Assembly (NCBI GenBank): GCA_016870235.1 | Contig: VGCB01000150.1 | Span: 1 to 6,955, forward strand | Reading direction: 5' to 3' | Length of the DNA: 6,955 nt | Source: Actinomycetota bacterium | GTDB taxonomy: Bacteria > Actinomycetota > Thermoleophilia > Gaiellales > Gaiellaceae | Notes under the pieces: generated by a model | Told to the model about the DNA's origin: nothing | Database searches by the model: none | Seen by the model: only the letters and a program-made list of their open reading frames with translations | Shown: piece after piece, positions 5,354 through 6,955 of the stretch | Layout of the letters: each line of letters starts with the position of its first letter | Position numbering within the stretch: the first letter of the stretch is position 1 | Translations under genes and position numbers: made by a program

Positions 5354-6955
5354 CTACTGCTGTGGCCCGATGACCGATGCGAGCTGGTGTTCCTCGAGGA
5401 GCACGCGTCGCGGCTTCGAGCCCTCGTAGCCGGAGATGATCCCGCGGCGCTCGAGCATGTCGATCAGGCGGCCCGCCCGCGTGTAGCCGACCCGGAGCCG
5501 CCGCTGGATCAGCGAGACGGAGGCCGTCTGCGTGGTGACCACGATCTCGATCGCCTTGTCGAGCAGCGGGTCCTCGTCGGGGTCGAAGTCGAGATCGTCG
5601 TCGTCGGCCGCCTCGGGCGGCGCCTCCGGCGCCTCGAGCAGCGTCTCGTCGAGCTCCTGGCCGCGCTGGGCGCGGCACTGCTCCACGATCAGCGCCACCT
5701 CCTCCTCCGACACGTAGGCGCCCTGCACGCGCTGCAGCCGCGACGTCCCGAGCGGCTTGAACAGCATGTCGCCCTGCCCGAGGAGGCTCTCGGCGCCGGC
5801 AGTGTCGAGGATCACGCGCGAGTCGGTCTGGCTCGAGACGGCGAACGCGATCCGGCTCGGCACGTTCGCCTTGATCATGCCGGTGATCACGTCGACCGAC
5901 GGCCGCTGCGTCGCGAGCACGAGGTGGATGCCGACGGCGCGCGACTTCTGGGCCAGGCGGATGATCGAGTCCTCGACCGCCTGCGGCGCGATCATCATCA
6001 GGTCGGCGAGCTCGTCGATCACGACGAGCAGGTAGGGCAGCGGGTCCTCCCCACGCTGACGGAACGTTCGGTTCGCCTCCGGCAGGTTGCGGGCGCGGAT
6101 GATCGAGAGGCGCTCGTACCGCCGCTCCATCTCGGCGACCACGTTCTGCAGGACGGCCGACGCCTCCTTCGGGCTCGAGACGACCGGGGTCAGCAGGTGC
6201 GGGATCGACTCGTAGTAGTTGAGCTCGATGCGCTTTGGATCGACGAGGATCATGCGCACCTCGTCCGGCGTCGCGCGCAGCAGGATCGAGGTGAGGAGCG
6301 TGTTGATGCAGCCCGACTTGCCGGCGCCCGTCGTGCCCGCGATCAGGAGGTGCGGCATGCGGGCGAGATCCGTCCAGACGGCGTTGCCGGAGATGTCCTT
6401 GCCGAGCCAGACCGACAGCGGGCTGGCCGTGCCGGGGACGTCGTCGAAGATGTCGCCGAGCGTGACGAGCCTCGGCGAGGAGTTCGGCACCTCGACGCCG
6501 ACCGCCTGCTTGCCGGGGATCGGCGCGAGGATGCGGATGTCGGTCGTTGCGAGCGCGTAGGAGAGGTCGTCCTTCAGCTGGGCGACCTTCGAGACCTTCG
6601 TGCCGGGCGCGAGCTGCAGCTCGTAGCGGACGACGCGCGGGCCGGCGATCTGGCCGACGATCGTCGCCTCGACGCCGAAGCTCGCGAGCGCCTGCACGAG
6701 CACCTGAGCCGTGCGCGCGCTCACCTCGGCACCGTCGCCCTTGGCAGGCGGCGAGGCCTTGAGCAGCGAGCGGTCGGGCAGCCGGTACTCGCCGTGCGGC
6801 TCTGCCGCAAACGGTCCCGCGTCGTCCTCCTCGGCCGGCGCGTCGACGAGCGCGGCGAGGAGCGGCGGCGGGTCGGCGCTCGACGGCGGATCCGCGAGCG
6901 CGGACGGGAGCGACGGCGACGCGACGACGTCGGGGTACGCCTCGACGCCGTCGAG
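5354..6955 (-). CDS. ftsK: FtsK/SpoIIIE-family DNA translocase, 5' end outside the window
   Basis: The last 533 residues of a septum-associated, ATP-driven double-stranded DNA pump that clears chromosomes from the division plane. Numbering is from the window edge. Residues 1-55 are a Pro/Ala/Ser/Asp-rich linker; YRLPDRSLL (about 57-65) opens the alpha part of the motor. The beta RecA-like domain has Walker A AGTTGAGKS at 206-214, VDPKRIELNYY at about 238-248, Walker B LLVVIDELADLM at 309-320, and ATQRPSVDVITG at 348-359. An acidic spacer (about 436-465, with DDDDLDFDPDEDP) leads to the gamma winged-helix domain at about 463-517 (SLIQRRLRVGYTRAGRLID), which reads orienting DNA sequences and in FtsK also contacts XerD. 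The frame is continuous to 6955; the GTG at 6724 is internal, because the upstream codons are in frame and encode normal FtsK sequence. N-terminal membrane helices would lie outside the window. It ends 120 bases before the transporter operon and is probably functionally unrelated to it. Confidence 0.96.
   Translation of the reverse strand, partial: LDGVEAYPDVVASPSLPSALADPPSSADPPPLLAALVDAPAEEDDAGPFAAEPHGEYRLPDRSLLKASPPAKGDGAEVSARTAQVLVQALASFGVEATIVGQIAGPRVVRYELQLAPGTKVSKVAQLKDDLSYALATTDIRILAPIPGKQAVGVEVPNSSPRLVTLGDIFDDVPGTASPLSVWLGKDISGNAVWTDLARMPHLLIAGTTGAGKSGCINTLLTSILLRATPDEVRMILVDPKRIELNYYESIPHLLTPVVSSPKEASAVLQNVVAEMERRYERLSIIRARNLPEANRTFRQRGEDPLPYLLVVIDELADLMMIAPQAVEDSIIRLAQKSRAVGIHLVLATQRPSVDVITGMIKANVPSRIAFAVSSQTDSRVILDTAGAESLLGQGDMLFKPLGTSRLQRVQGAYVSEEEVALIVEQCRAQRGQELDETLLEAPEAPPEAADDDDLDFDPDEDPLLDKAIEIVVTTQTASVSLIQRRLRVGYTRAGRLIDMLERRGIISGYEGSKPRRVLLEEHQLASVIGPQQ

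Noticed and set aside
6722..6724. GTG at 6724 as the start of ftsK
   Set aside because: The same frame continues without a stop to the window edge and encodes YRLPDRSLL and a Pro/Ala/Asp linker as expected upstream of the FtsK motor. The gene is cut by the window.
1..6955. tRNA, rRNA, CRISPR array, insertion sequence or phage genes
   Set aside because: None seen. Genes cover nearly the whole window, no repeat-spacer pattern or transposase motif appears, and the gaps are 132 bases or less.

Overview
The window is a compact, GC-rich stretch of bacterial chromosome with every supportable gene on the minus strand, so it reads from right to left. The low AT content, GTG starts, four-base gene overlaps and Ala/Arg-rich proteins fit an actinobacterial-type genome, possibly a deep-branching class such as Thermoleophilia. 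That placement is inferred from style, not from a marker gene.

Layout in transcription order: (1) the C-terminal 533 residues of an FtsK/SpoIIIE DNA translocase (5354-6955, start lies beyond the window). (2) A 120-base gap leading to a BMP/PnrA-family nucleoside-binding protein (4220-5233). (3) A 132-base gap holding three copies of a 14-bp unit with a stop codon in each frame, a perfect 13-bp GC hairpin with a GCAA tetraloop, and a promoter-like pair set almost directly on the next start codon. (4) A tightly overlapping set: dual-domain ABC ATPase (2558-4087), permease 1 (1377-2561) and permease 2 (154-1380), joined by GTGA and ATGA overlaps. (5) The first 48 codons of an unrecognised membrane protein (1-146), whose Shine-Dalgarno sequence overlaps the stop codon of permease 2.

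Genes 2-4 form a complete ABC importer of the kind represented by NupNOPQ, BmpA-NupABC, RnsABCD and PnrABCDE, which take up purine or pyrimidine nucleosides. The binding protein captures ligand outside the membrane, the two permeases form the channel, and the single two-domain ATPase powers it. The exact ligand cannot be read from the sequence.

I see no wholly new system. The best second-look items are the binding-protein/ATPase junction (repeat, hairpin, apparently leaderless promoter), the clustering of all degenerate ATPase motifs in one composite ATP site, a binding protein without a lipobox but with four cysteines, and an N-terminal membrane extension on permease 2.
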